NCBI GenBank assembly: GCA_945897965.1
Contig: CAMDHK010000003.1
Location: forward strand, 1 to 64,000
Direction: 5' to 3'
Source of the DNA: Candidatus Kuenenia stuttgartensis
Lineage (GTDB): Bacteria > Planctomycetota > Planctomycetia > Gemmatales > Gemmataceae
DNA: 64,000 bases
Shown: piece after piece, positions 1 to 9,443 of the stretch
Position numbering within the stretch: the stretch's first letter is position 1
Layout: the number at the start of each line of letters is the position of its first letter
The notes under the pieces: model-generated
The model's input: the letters and a program-made list of their open reading frames with translations, nothing else
Told to the model about the DNA's origin: nothing
Databases searched by the model: none
Position numbers and translations under genes: made by a program

Positions 1-198
1 GTTGATTACTGGGAGCTTTATGATCGTGAGAAAGATCCTAATGAAATGAAAAGTTTTTATGCTGACCCTTCTTATGCTGATATTGTTAAAGAGTTGAAAG
101 CTGAGTTGGCAAAGTTGAGATCTGATTTGAAAGACAATGTAGGTTCCCCTAAAGAGGCTTATGGCAACTCTGAGAATCAAAAAAAGAAGAAGCAGTAG
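1..198 (+). CDS. Sulfatase, C-terminal fragment (5' truncated by window edge)
   Basis: Open frame from base 1 reads [43 protein letters not shown]...KKKKQ*, a typical sulfatase C-terminus ([13 protein letters not shown]...); absent from the ORF track because it has no start. Confidence 0.8.
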   Translation, partial: VDYWELYDREKDPNEMKSFYADPSYADIVKELKAELAKLRSDLKDNVGSPKEAYGNSENQKKKKQ

Positions 199-214
199 TA
201 TGCTTCTTTTTTTT
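187..214 (+). terminator. Rho-independent terminator; the upstream gene's stop codon lies in the loop
   Basis: AAGAAGCA-gtagta-TGCTTCTT followed by a T-run. Confidence 0.6.
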
Positions 215-240
215 AAGTTTGTTTATATGGAGTGTTTTGT

Positions 241-1452
241 TTAAAAATCTGGAGTTACTTCGCCACCCGCTTTACTTCCTAGGGCGTTATAAGATTTCTG
301 GTTGATTCCATCCACAATAAACTTAACAGACCCATCGCCCATGGAAACAACAATACCTCCTGTATGGTAACTGTTGAACCCTCTCGATTGCCAAGACTGT
401 GCACCACATGCAGCGGGATTGCAAGGTGTATTTACAGCAGTATTACTATTTATATTTAAGCCCATTTGCATACAAGGCCTAATGTAATTTGGTGGCAGGG
501 AAGTTCCACCGATAGAAAATCCTTGGTACCATCCTACTTTATTCCCTGCTGCATTGGAAACGGTATGGCCAATCATGATAGTATTTGATAAGCCGTCAGT
601 TACATCGCTAGGTCGTACATTTTTTGCAGTGGTTGCGACTCCAGTAGGATTAGTTGGGCCTTTGCCCCCACCGAAGAATCCTCTTCCCCCATTGCCATAT
701 TTATCCCCACCCAACCAAGCAGTTGGTTGCGGTGCGCCATCAGAAACGAGTGGATCTCCGCCGTTATTGTACCTCTGCCAAGAACCAGACGCAGTGTATT
801 GATCGCAACCGTCATCTCCAATTTGGCCATTATTGGTCGCGCCATATGGATAGCCAGAACTGGTTGAGTAACCGTCTCCATAAGATCCGTAATAACTTGA
901 ATGTTGGGCGTAAAAACCACCAGTTCTTTGACTAGCATTTGGAGGAGTGTCGCCAACAGCAGCAGGAGCACCATTTTGAGGAGGGCACCCCCAATCCGGG
1001 GAGCCATATACCCCTGTCATTGCGGAACCTGATTCTCCATAGGTGTTATTCGAAGCAGGTTTAGGGTCGGAAGGGCAATTGAGTGATTGGATTACAGCCA
1101 TTCTAACGGGCAGGGTTCTTGGTGTTGAATAGCTGTCATTAAAATCTACAAGTTTAGCTAAAGCTTCTTGTTCAATGTAGGGAAGTAATTTTGGAATCCA
1201 GCCCCAATTTGCCAAACCTGATTGTCCACCGGTAGCATCGAACTGAGTTTGGGGAAAAGCATTATAAACAGCTAGGTAATTATGCATAGCCAGGCTAAGT
1301 TGCTTAATATTATTGCTGCATTTGGCTCGCCCTGCAGCTTCTCTGACTTTTTGAACTGCAGGAAGCAACATGCCAATCAAAATAGCAATAATTGCAATAA
1401 CTACAAGTAATTCGATAAGTGTGAAAGCTTTTCGTAGAATATATTTTGGCAT
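241..1452 (-). CDS. DUF1559 prepilin-like protein, array copy 1
   Basis: N-terminal [34 protein letters not shown] prepilin motif; C-terminal [24 protein letters not shown]1559 signature. Confidence 0.95.
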   Translation of the reverse strand: MPKYILRKAFTLIELLVVIAIIAILIGMLLPAVQKVREAAGRAKCSNNIKQLSLAMHNYLAVYNAFPQTQFDATGGQSGLANWGWIPKLLPYIEQEALAKLVDFNDSYSTPRTLPVRMAVIQSLNCPSDPKPASNNTYGESGSAMTGVYGSPDWGCPPQNGAPAAVGDTPPNASQRTGGFYAQHSSYYGSYGDGYSTSSGYPYGATNNGQIGDDGCDQYTASGSWQRYNNGGDPLVSDGAPQPTAWLGGDKYGNGGRGFFGGGKGPTNPTGVATTAKNVRPSDVTDGLSNTIMIGHTVSNAAGNKVGWYQGFSIGGTSLPPNYIRPCMQMGLNINSNTAVNTPCNPAACGAQSWQSRGFNSYHTGGIVVSMGDGSVKFIVDGINQKSYNALGSKAGGEVTPDF

Positions 1453-1476
1453 CGGGGACCTTTCCTTTTTAAGAGT

Positions 1477-1941
1477 TTATTCTGTAATCTGAAAATCAAT
1501 TACATTGTTTTTTCTAGCAACTTCCGCAGTAAGACCAGAAGTTTCGGGCCTAAAGTATTTTAAAGGGGTAATGATTTTGCCCCTAACATAATCAAGGGCA
1601 TCTGCTGGTTTTAACTTGCTATCGCCACCTTCTTCAGCGCGAATTGTAATGCTGTATTTGCCAATTTTAGCACCATCATTGATTTGAAAAGAAGTAAGTT
1701 TGTATTTCCCATCTTTATCGGTACTGCCTGCTGCAACCCTTGCGGTTGTGTCTTCTGGGATAAAATTAATTGCGGCATCGGCAAGGGGTTTGCCTTTGAA
1801 AAAGATTGTTCCTGAAACAGGAGCCAAACCTCGATCGTCACCAGAGCATCCAAAATGAATGATAGATAATACAAGAAAAATCAAGTACCTGGTTTTTGTT
1901 GAAGTATTGGAATTCTGGAGATAATGCATAATGACTGTCAT
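1477..1941 (-). CDS. Transthyretin/carboxypeptidase-regulatory-like lipoprotein, array copy 1
   Basis: Lipobox IIHFGC; LAPVSGTIFFKGKPLADAAINFIPED Ig-like motif; nearly identical to 3229..3681. Confidence 0.85.
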   Translation of the reverse strand: MTVIMHYLQNSNTSTKTRYLIFLVLSIIHFGCSGDDRGLAPVSGTIFFKGKPLADAAINFIPEDTTARVAAGSTDKDGKYKLTSFQINDGAKIGKYSITIRAEEGGDSKLKPADALDYVRGKIITPLKYFRPETSGLTAEVARKNNVIDFQITE

Positions 1942-1998
1942 TCTAGGATGATTTTAAAAATTTTTCTTTATCTGGATGACGAGAATCTTAGAAGAAAT

Positions 1999-3204
1999 TT
2001 AATCATTGTTGACCTCACCACCCGCTTTGCTGCCCAAAGCGTTAAAAGATTTCTGGTTTATTCCATCCACAATGAATTTAACAGACCCATCGCCCATGGA
2101 AACAACAATTCCTCCCGTATGATAACTGTTAAAACCTCTTGCTTGCCATGAGCCTGAACCACAAGAAGCTGGTCGACATGGGGTATTTGCGGCATTTATG
2201 CTATTGATATTTAAACCCATTTGCATGCATGACTTAAGATAATTGGGGGGGATTGATGTTCCAGCGATTGACATACCCTGATACCAGGCTGACTTTCGGT
2301 CTGCACCGTTAGAGACAGTGTGGCCGATCATGATAGTGTTGGATAATCCATCTGTAACATCAGCAATTCTTACTGTTGGGGCTGTTGTATCCCTAGGTTT
2401 TGATCCGAAACCACCCATACCTATATCAGGACCAGGTGCAAAGAATCCTCTTCCACCTGATCCATTCTTGGCTCCGCCCAAATAACCGTCTGTTGGTTGA
2501 GGAGCACCATCCGAAACCAACGGGTCTCCCCCGTTGTTGTATCGGGCCCATGAACCTCGTGCTGTGTATTGGTCACAACCATCATCGCTTGCAGGATTAT
2601 AAGCATACCCTGCACTGGTTGAATAGCCATCACCATAAGAGCCATAATAACTTGAATGTTGGGCATAATAACCAGTAGCTAAATCAGGCGAATATGAAGG
2701 GTTTCCGTAGGTGGAAATTCCTAGAACCCTTTCGTTAGGATCAGCACCCCAGTCGGGATAGCCATAAACACCATCACCATTATTGTAATCGCCATAGGTT
2801 GTATTAGAGGCGGGTTTAGGGTCAGAAGGGCAATTTAAGGATTGGATGACCGCCATTCGAAGAGGTTTTAACTGGGTTGTGAAGTATAAGTTTTTAAAAT
2901 CGACTATTTTTGCCAAGTTTTCCTGCTCGATATAGGGAAGAAGTTTTGGCGTCCACCCCCAATTGGGCCATTGAGGCCCCCCAAGGGCGGAAAACTGTGT
3001 TTGGGGAAAAGAATTATAAACACCTAGGTAATTTTGCATAGCCAAGCTTAATTGCTTGACATTATTGCTGCATTTAGCACGAGCAGCGGCTTCTCTAACT
3101 TTTTGAACTGCAGGAAGCAGTAAACCAATAAGAATTGCAATGATGGCAATAACTACTAATAATTCAATTAAAGTGAAAGCTTTTCGAAGGTTATGTCTTG
3201 GCAT
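1999..3204 (-). CDS. DUF1559 prepilin-like protein, array copy 2
   Basis: Same architecture as copies 1 and 3. Confidence 0.95.
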   Translation of the reverse strand: MPRHNLRKAFTLIELLVVIAIIAILIGLLLPAVQKVREAAARAKCSNNVKQLSLAMQNYLGVYNSFPQTQFSALGGPQWPNWGWTPKLLPYIEQENLAKIVDFKNLYFTTQLKPLRMAVIQSLNCPSDPKPASNTTYGDYNNGDGVYGYPDWGADPNERVLGISTYGNPSYSPDLATGYYAQHSSYYGSYGDGYSTSAGYAYNPASDDGCDQYTARGSWARYNNGGDPLVSDGAPQPTDGYLGGAKNGSGGRGFFAPGPDIGMGGFGSKPRDTTAPTVRIADVTDGLSNTIMIGHTVSNGADRKSAWYQGMSIAGTSIPPNYLKSCMQMGLNINSINAANTPCRPASCGSGSWQARGFNSYHTGGIVVSMGDGSVKFIVDGINQKSFNALGSKAGGEVNND

Positions 3205-3228
3205 TAGAAAGCCATCCTTTGAATCAGT

Positions 3229-3681
3229 TTATTCGGATAGTTGAAAATCGATTACATTGTTTTTTCTAGCAACTTCTGCAGTAAGACCAGAAGTTTCGGG
3301 CCTAGAGTATTTTAAAGGGGTAATGATTTTGCCTCTTACAAAATCAAGGGCGTCTGCTGGTTTTAGCTTGCTATCGCCACCTTCTTCTGCGCGAATTGTA
3401 ATGGCGTATTTGCCAATCTTAGCACCATCATTGATTTGAAAAGAGGTGAGTTTGTATTTCCCGTCTTTGTCGGAACTGCCTGCTGCAACCCGTCCAGTTG
3501 TGTCTTCTGGGATAAAATTAATTGCGGCATCAGCAAGGGGTTTGCCTTTGAAAAAGATTGTTCCTGAAACAGGAGCTAAACCTCGATCATCGCCAGAGCA
3601 TCCAAGATGAATAATAGAGATTAAAAGCAAAATCCAGTACCTGGTTTTTGCTGAAGTATTGAAATTCTGGAGAATATACAT
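3229..3681 (-). CDS. Transthyretin/carboxypeptidase-regulatory-like lipoprotein, array copy 2
   Basis: Lipobox IIHLGC; LAPVSGTIFFKGKPL. Confidence 0.85.
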   Translation of the reverse strand: MYILQNFNTSAKTRYWILLLISIIHLGCSGDDRGLAPVSGTIFFKGKPLADAAINFIPEDTTGRVAAGSSDKDGKYKLTSFQINDGAKIGKYAITIRAEEGGDSKLKPADALDFVRGKIITPLKYSRPETSGLTAEVARKNNVIDFQLSE

Positions 3682-3750
3682 AACGAATTCCCTTCTAGGA
3701 AGATTTTGAGAAGTTTTCTTTATCTGGATGACGAGAATCTTAGAAGAAAT

Positions 3751-4956
3751 TTAATCATTGTTGACCTCACCACCATCACGACTTCCAAGCGCATTGTATG
3801 ATTTTTGATTTATGCCATCGACTATGGTTCTAACAGAGCCATCTCCTAAGCAAACACCAATAACTCCGGTATGATAACTGTTAAATCCCCAAGCTTGCCA
3901 GCCCGGATCTCCGCAAGAAGCAGGTTTGCAAGGGGTGTTGTTGGCTTGAGTGCTGTTGATGTTAAGGCCCAATTGCATGCAAGGTCGAATAAAATTAGGG
4001 GGCAAAGAAGTTCCGCCTACGGATTGGCCTTGGTACCAAGAAGATCTATTGTGAGCGGCATTCGAAACAGTGTGACCAATCATGATAGTGTTTGAAAAAC
4101 CATCTGGAACATCAGCAATTCGGATCGTATTTGCAGTTTTTGAAGTACTTCCAGAGGGAACATTGCAATTTGGTACTCCCGTGTTGCCCCTGCCCGCAAA
4201 AAAACCTCGCCCCCCACTTACATCACCAGAGTTTCCTTTACCACTGCTTCCAAGATAGTTGGTGGTTTTAGGTCCCGCAATTGGGTCTCCACCGTTGTTG
4301 TATAGTGCCCACGACCCCCTTGCGCTGTATTTGTCGCAACCATCGTCCGATGCTGCATTGTAAGGCTTTCCCGCACTTGCAGTATACCCATCGCCAAAAG
4401 ATCCTACGTAACTGGAATGCTGAGCGTAATAAGTGTTATTTGGAAGGTCGGGGCCATCACCCGGCTGAACTTCAGCCGGGGCTATTGTGCAACTCCAACC
4501 GCTTGCATTTCCAATAACGCCCACCCCGCCGTTATAATCGCCATAGGTATTGTTGGAAGCTGGTTTAGCGTCAGAGGGGCAGTTAAGTTGTTGCAAAACA
4601 GCCATGCGCAATGGCTTAACCCTGGCAGTTCCATAACTATAGTTAAAATCGGGAAGTTTACCTAAAGCCTCTTGTTCAAGATAAGGGAGTAGTTTTGGGA
4701 TCCATCCCCAGCAGGCGAGCCCTGTCCAAGAACCATCAGATGGAAACTGTGTTTGGGGGAAACAATTGTAAGTGCCGGCATAATTTTGCATAGCTAGGCC
4801 AAGTTGTTTTAGGTTGTTGCTGCATTTAGCACGAGCAGCGGCTTCTCTAACTTTTTGAACTGCAGGAAGCAGTAAACCAATAAGAATTGCAATGATGGCA
4901 ATAACTACTAATAATTCAATTAAAGTGAAAGCTTTTCGCAATGGATTGTTTTTCAT
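3751..4956 (-). CDS. DUF1559 prepilin-like protein, array copy 3
   Basis: [47 protein letters not shown]-terminal [24 protein letters not shown]. Confidence 0.95.
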   Translation of the reverse strand: MKNNPLRKAFTLIELLVVIAIIAILIGLLLPAVQKVREAAARAKCSNNLKQLGLAMQNYAGTYNCFPQTQFPSDGSWTGLACWGWIPKLLPYLEQEALGKLPDFNYSYGTARVKPLRMAVLQQLNCPSDAKPASNNTYGDYNGGVGVIGNASGWSCTIAPAEVQPGDGPDLPNNTYYAQHSSYVGSFGDGYTASAGKPYNAASDDGCDKYSARGSWALYNNGGDPIAGPKTTNYLGSSGKGNSGDVSGGRGFFAGRGNTGVPNCNVPSGSTSKTANTIRIADVPDGFSNTIMIGHTVSNAAHNRSSWYQGQSVGGTSLPPNFIRPCMQLGLNINSTQANNTPCKPASCGDPGWQAWGFNSYHTGVIGVCLGDGSVRTIVDGINQKSYNALGSRDGGEVNND

Positions 4957-4977
4957 GGGAGAGATCTTTTTAAGGAG

Positions 4978-5430
4978 TTAATCAGTCAGTGCGAAGTCTA
5001 TAACATTGTTTTTCTTAGCAACATCTGCTGTTAATCCGGAGGTTTCTGGCCTGGCATATTTAAAAGGCGTGAGCATTTTTCCTCGAACATTAGTGATATC
5101 ATCTGCAGCTTTAGGGGGGCCATCGGGAATTTCGTAGGCACGGATAGTAACGGTATGTTTACCGATTTTTGCACCATCATTGATTTGAAATGAAGTCAGT
5201 CGATATTTACCATCTTTGTCGGTGCTGCCTACGCCAACTCTGATATTATCTTCGTCGGGAGTAAAAATCACCCCGGCATTGGGAAGAGGTTTCCCATTAA
5301 ATAAAACAGTTCCTGAAACGGGCGCTAAACCCCTATCATCGCCAGAACAGCCTGCTATAGTCATTAAAATAAGAAACAATACTGAACGCAACATCTGTAC
5401 TCTCGGCAGGTGTGTGAAGTTGAACAACAA
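4978..5430 (-). CDS. Transthyretin/carboxypeptidase-regulatory-like lipoprotein, array copy 3 (first gene of the array; start may be the internal Met near 5394)
   Basis: MLRSVLFLILMTIAGC lipobox; LAPVSGTVLFNGKPLPNAGVIFTPDED. Confidence 0.85.
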   Translation of the reverse strand: MLFNFTHLPRVQMLRSVLFLILMTIAGCSGDDRGLAPVSGTVLFNGKPLPNAGVIFTPDEDNIRVGVGSTDKDGKYRLTSFQINDGAKIGKHTVTIRAYEIPDGPPKAADDITNVRGKMLTPFKYARPETSGLTADVAKKNNVIDFALTD

Positions 5431-5442
5431 AGCAGTAAGTTG

Positions 5443-5471
5443 TTTTTAAGCTTTATTTGTGATTTAGTCAA
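5443..5471 (-). promoter_or_regulatory. Possible sigma70-type promoter for the lipoprotein/DUF1559 array
   Basis: Minus strand TTGACT - 17 nt - TAAAAA in the divergent intergenic region 5431-5647. Confidence 0.3.
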
Positions 5472-5647
5472 TAAAAATTGTTTTTATGGCTTAACTCACG
5501 TAGTTGTAAATCTGAGAAAAAATAAAGTTCATGTAAAGAGTTGGAGGTTTTGTTGCCGATAAGATAAGTTGGCCTTGTGTTCTGCTGTTTTTTCTTTTGT
5601 AAACAGAATGATTTGTGTTAGATTAATCTTTGTTGGATTAGGTTTAG

Positions 5648-8116
5648 GTGTTAATGATCGGTCCCGCCTTGAGACAAGCCTATATGTTGTATCTTCTTGC
5701 GTTATTATTTGCAATCTATACGAGTTCCGCAAGTTTTGCTTGGGGCGCCGATGGTTTGACCATTGAACCTCCAGTAATTGAGTTAAAAGGCCCAGGCGAA
5801 CAAGTACAAATCAGGGTTTTAAACGCCAAGGGTGAAGATGTAACTGCTAATTGTGTTTTTAAGTCACACGATGGCAACACCGTTCGGGTTTCTAATAAGG
5901 GGCAGGTGATATCCAACAAAGCTGGCCAAACGAAAATCGAAGTTGTCAATCAAAGTTCGGTTCAATTAGTTGCAGTTAAAATAGCTGAAGCAGATGCGGG
6001 TTCAAAAGTAACGTTTGAAAAAGACCTTCAGCCGATTTTGACGAGGTATGGTTGCAATGCTGGTTCATGCCACGGAAAGCAAAGAGGTCAAAATGGTTTT
6101 CAATTATCTCTTTTAGGGTTCGATAATGACTTTGATTTTTATGCGCTTACTTCGGAATCACGCGGTAGGCGGATATTTCCAGCTTCGCCCAAAGACAGTT
6201 TACTTTTGAAAAAGGCCTCCGGGCAGGTTCCGCATGGGGGTGGAAAAAAGCTTCCCGAAGATGGTAACGCTTATGCCCAAGTTCTGGAGTGGATTAAAAA
6301 TGGCCAACCTAGATCCACACATGATGAACTTAAAGTTGTAAACATTGAAATAATTCCTTCTGAAGTTAAGATGCTTCCCCGAACTAAGGTTCAGACTCGA
6401 GTTTTAGCGCGCTACAGCGATGGCACCAGCAAAGATGTCACCCATCTAGCAGCTTTTCAATCAAGTGAAAGTGTTCTTGCGTCAATTGATGCCGAAGGTA
6501 TGATTCAATCGGGGCCACTTCCTGGTGAAGCAGCTATCATGGCTCGGTTTATGGAAAAGTTTAGCGTTTGTTTGGTTACTTTACCTTTGCCAGAAACTTT
6601 AAATGTAAATTTGCCTACGAGAATTGATTCTCAGCATTACATCGACCGATTGCTTTCGGATAAATTTGTAAAGCTGGGGCTTTCTCCTTCTGACTTAGCT
6701 GCGGATCACACTTATTTAAGAAGAGTATATCTTGATCTAATCGGAAGGTTGCCAACCCCTGAAGAGTCTCGATCATGGTTGGCAGAAACAGCCCCTGACA
6801 AAAAAGAAAAGCTGGCGTTACGTTTACTTTCACGACCAGAATATGCTGATTTTTGGGCTAACAAATGGGCTGACCTTTTAAGGCCAAATCCATTTCATGT
6901 AGGTATGAAAGCGGTTTTTGTGCTTCATACCTGGTTGCGCGATTGCTTTCGCAAAAACCTTCCTTATGACCAGTTTGCGAAACAAATTATTACAGCAGAT
7001 GGTAGTACCTTTCGCGATGGTGCATCTGTGGTCATTCGAGATAAAAGGCAACCGGATGAACTTACCACCGTTATCAGTCGGCTATTTTTAGGTATCAGGC
7101 TTGAATGTGCCAAATGCCATCACCATCCATTTGAAGTTTACGGGCAAGATGATTTTTATCATTTTGCGGCATTCTTTGGCAGGATTGGAAAGAAAGGGAC
7201 GGGTATTTCAGCTCCGATTTCAGGTAGTGAAGAAATGTTTTTTCTTGCCAAAAAGGGTGATGTCAAGCATCTTCGAACAGGCGAGATAATGAAACCAGCG
7301 CCTCTAAAAGGCAAAGTAATGGAATTCACAGAAGACGAAGACCCAAGGCAAGCGCTTGCTGCTTGGATTACCTCGGATGAGAACCCCCTATTTGCTAAAG
7401 CTGCGGTCAATAGGATTTGGGCCGATTTAATGGGGAGAGGATTAGTTGATGCAGTTGATGATCTTAGAGCTACTAATCCTCCTTCTAATCCTGCTTTACT
7501 TGATGCTTTAGCGGATGATTTTCGCAAGCATCATTACGATGTTAAGCACCTTCTTTATACGATTGTTACTTCAAAAGCATATGCGCTTTCCAGTAAACCC
7601 AATGAGCGAAACCAAGGCGATACCCGTAATCATTCCAGGCATTACCGAATGCGTCCCCGGGCTGAAGTTTTGTTAGATATGGTAAGCGATGTCACCGGGG
7701 TTGCAGAAAATTTTCCTGCGATGCCTGAAGGTTCAAGAGCTATGGAAATGTGGACTTTTCGGTCAGCTTCTGAGTTTTTAGACAGCTTTGGCAGGCCCGA
7801 TCCTAATCAAGATCCTCCGTGTGAACGAAGTTCCGACTCTACAGTTGTGCAGGCCTTGCATCTTATGAATGCGAAGAATATTCAGGCTAAAATAGTTGCT
7901 GATAATGGAATTGCCTCGAAATTAGCATCTGGTTCGGGTAGTATTGAGCTGGCTATTGAAGATTTGTACCTGCGTTGTTATTGTAGATTTCCCACCAATG
8001 CTGAACGCGATGGTGTGATTTCGCTTGCGAAAAGTAAAAACCAAGCCAGAAAACAAACCTTGGAAGATTTGCTTTGGGCTTTGATAAATTCTCCTGAGTT
8101 CGTTTTGGTCGACTAA
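5648..8116 (+). CDS. Planctomycete cytochrome-type protein with Ig-like, DUF1549 and DUF1553 domains
   Basis: Signal peptide; CNAGSCHGKQRGQNGFQLSLLGFD; DUF1549-like LSDKFVKLGLSPSDLAADHTYLRRVYLDLIGRLPTPEE; CAKCHHHPFEVYGQDDFYHFAAFF; DUF1553 C-terminus. Start may be GTG 5648 or a downstream ATG. Confidence 0.9.
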   Translation: MLMIGPALRQAYMLYLLALLFAIYTSSASFAWGADGLTIEPPVIELKGPGEQVQIRVLNAKGEDVTANCVFKSHDGNTVRVSNKGQVISNKAGQTKIEVVNQSSVQLVAVKIAEADAGSKVTFEKDLQPILTRYGCNAGSCHGKQRGQNGFQLSLLGFDNDFDFYALTSESRGRRIFPASPKDSLLLKKASGQVPHGGGKKLPEDGNAYAQVLEWIKNGQPRSTHDELKVVNIEIIPSEVKMLPRTKVQTRVLARYSDGTSKDVTHLAAFQSSESVLASIDAEGMIQSGPLPGEAAIMARFMEKFSVCLVTLPLPETLNVNLPTRIDSQHYIDRLLSDKFVKLGLSPSDLAADHTYLRRVYLDLIGRLPTPEESRSWLAETAPDKKEKLALRLLSRPEYADFWANKWADLLRPNPFHVGMKAVFVLHTWLRDCFRKNLPYDQFAKQIITADGSTFRDGASVVIRDKRQPDELTTVISRLFLGIRLECAKCHHHPFEVYGQDDFYHFAAFFGRIGKKGTGISAPISGSEEMFFLAKKGDVKHLRTGEIMKPAPLKGKVMEFTEDEDPRQALAAWITSDENPLFAKAAVNRIWADLMGRGLVDAVDDLRATNPPSNPALLDALADDFRKHHYDVKHLLYTIVTSKAYALSSKPNERNQGDTRNHSRHYRMRPRAEVLLDMVSDVTGVAENFPAMPEGSRAMEMWTFRSASEFLDSFGRPDPNQDPPCERSSDSTVVQALHLMNAKNIQAKIVADNGIASKLASGSGSIELAIEDLYLRCYCRFPTNAERDGVISLAKSKNQARKQTLEDLLWALINSPEFVLVD

Positions 8117-8129
8117 AAAGGAATTTCTT

Positions 8130-9443
8130 ATGAATACTTTTATCAAAAAGATGCCTTCAAGACGCGATGGCCTGATTCTTGGGTTAGGTGGTTTACTAGG
8201 TGGCGGCTTTTGTTCGGCTTTGCAAGCTCGTGAACTCGCAACCCGTAAAGTGCAAGCTAAAAGCGTTATCTTAGTTTGGTTAGATGGTGGCCCTACTCAT
8301 TATGAAATGTTTGATCCTAAACCTGATGCACCAACTGAAATCCGCGGCTCTTTCAAGCCGATAAGCACTAAAATCCCAGGTATCCAATACTCTCAGCATC
8401 TCCCCCAGCTTGCTTCGATTGCAGATAAGCTTGCAATTGTTCGTTCTGTTCAGCATGATCAAGGTAACCACGGCGCAGGTAATCATTACATGATGACAGG
8501 GGCGCCACCCAGAATCCCAGTAGGATGTGGTGCTTTTGTTAGCTTTCACCCTAGCATGGGCTCTGTTGTTTCTTCAGAATTAGGCGCCCCTCCTGGATTG
8601 CCCCCTTATTTCTCTTTGCCTTCGATGACTCGATCAGGCGGCCCTAATTTCCTTGGAGCCCGACATGCCCCGTTTGTAGTCGATGGCAGCCCTAACAGTG
8701 CTAATTTTAGAGTTCGCGATGTAAGTCTTCCCAAAGAATTGGACGGTTCAAGAAAAGTAAACCGCGAAGAAATGCGCCAAGCTGTTGATAAATTTGTCCG
8801 ATTTGCTGACAAGCAAGTTGGTGATCCTGCAACCGCAATGGACGATCATTACCGACAGGGGCTTGACCTCATGCGTTCTGCAGAAGCACAAGCTGCTTTT
8901 GATATTCAGCGCGAGCCAGACTCTGTGCGCGAAACCTATGGCAGAAATGATTTCGGCCAGCGAGCACTTCTTGCTCGTAGATTGGTTGAGGCTGGTGTTC
9001 CATTTATTGTTCTTAATGATGGTGGTTGGGATCATCACACCAATATTTTCCCTACTTTGGAAAAACGATTACCTAGTTTCGATGCTACTATTGCGGCATT
9101 GGTTAAAGATCTTGATCAACGGGGTATGCTTGAAACTACATTGGTTTTGGTTTTAGGTGAATTTGGTCGTACTCCACAAATTAACAAAGATGGTGGCCGC
9201 GATCATTGGTCAAATGCAATGTCTATCATGGTGGCGGGTGGCGGAACTCCAGGTGGTCAAGTTGTTGGTGCCACTGATAAACGTGGTTACGCAGCTTGCG
9301 AAAGAGTTCTTACTCCTGAGCATTTCTCTTCAACCATATATTCCAAATTGGGCATTGCGCCTGATAAAATTCTATATGCGCCTAACGGTAGGCCTTCACA
9401 TATTGTTAGCAATCCTGAAATCATCAAGGAGCTTATGGGGTAA
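8130..9443 (+). CDS. DUF1501 domain-containing protein
   Basis: SVILVWLDGGPTHYEMFDPKPDAPTEIRGSFKPISTKIPGIQYSQHLPQLA; LGEFGRTPQINKDGGRDHW. Confidence 0.93.
   Translation: MNTFIKKMPSRRDGLILGLGGLLGGGFCSALQARELATRKVQAKSVILVWLDGGPTHYEMFDPKPDAPTEIRGSFKPISTKIPGIQYSQHLPQLASIADKLAIVRSVQHDQGNHGAGNHYMMTGAPPRIPVGCGAFVSFHPSMGSVVSSELGAPPGLPPYFSLPSMTRSGGPNFLGARHAPFVVDGSPNSANFRVRDVSLPKELDGSRKVNREEMRQAVDKFVRFADKQVGDPATAMDDHYRQGLDLMRSAEAQAAFDIQREPDSVRETYGRNDFGQRALLARRLVEAGVPFIVLNDGGWDHHTNIFPTLEKRLPSFDATIAALVKDLDQRGMLETTLVLVLGEFGRTPQINKDGGRDHWSNAMSIMVAGGGTPGGQVVGATDKRGYAACERVLTPEHFSSTIYSKLGIAPDKILYAPNGRPSHIVSNPEIIKELMG

Larger units (their letters stand above)
241..5430 (-). repeat. Tandem array of three lipoprotein + DUF1559 gene pairs, period about 1.75 kb
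   Basis: Offsets between equivalent gene ends are 1752 (1477 to 3229; 1999 to 3751), 1758 (241 to 1999) and 1749 (3229 to 4978). Confidence 0.95.

Noticed and set aside
554-802. Plus-strand ORFs opposite the DUF1559 genes (e.g. 554-802, 654-935, 2400-2678)
   Set aside because: Antisense shadow ORFs with no recognisable motifs, inside strongly supported coding regions on the other strand
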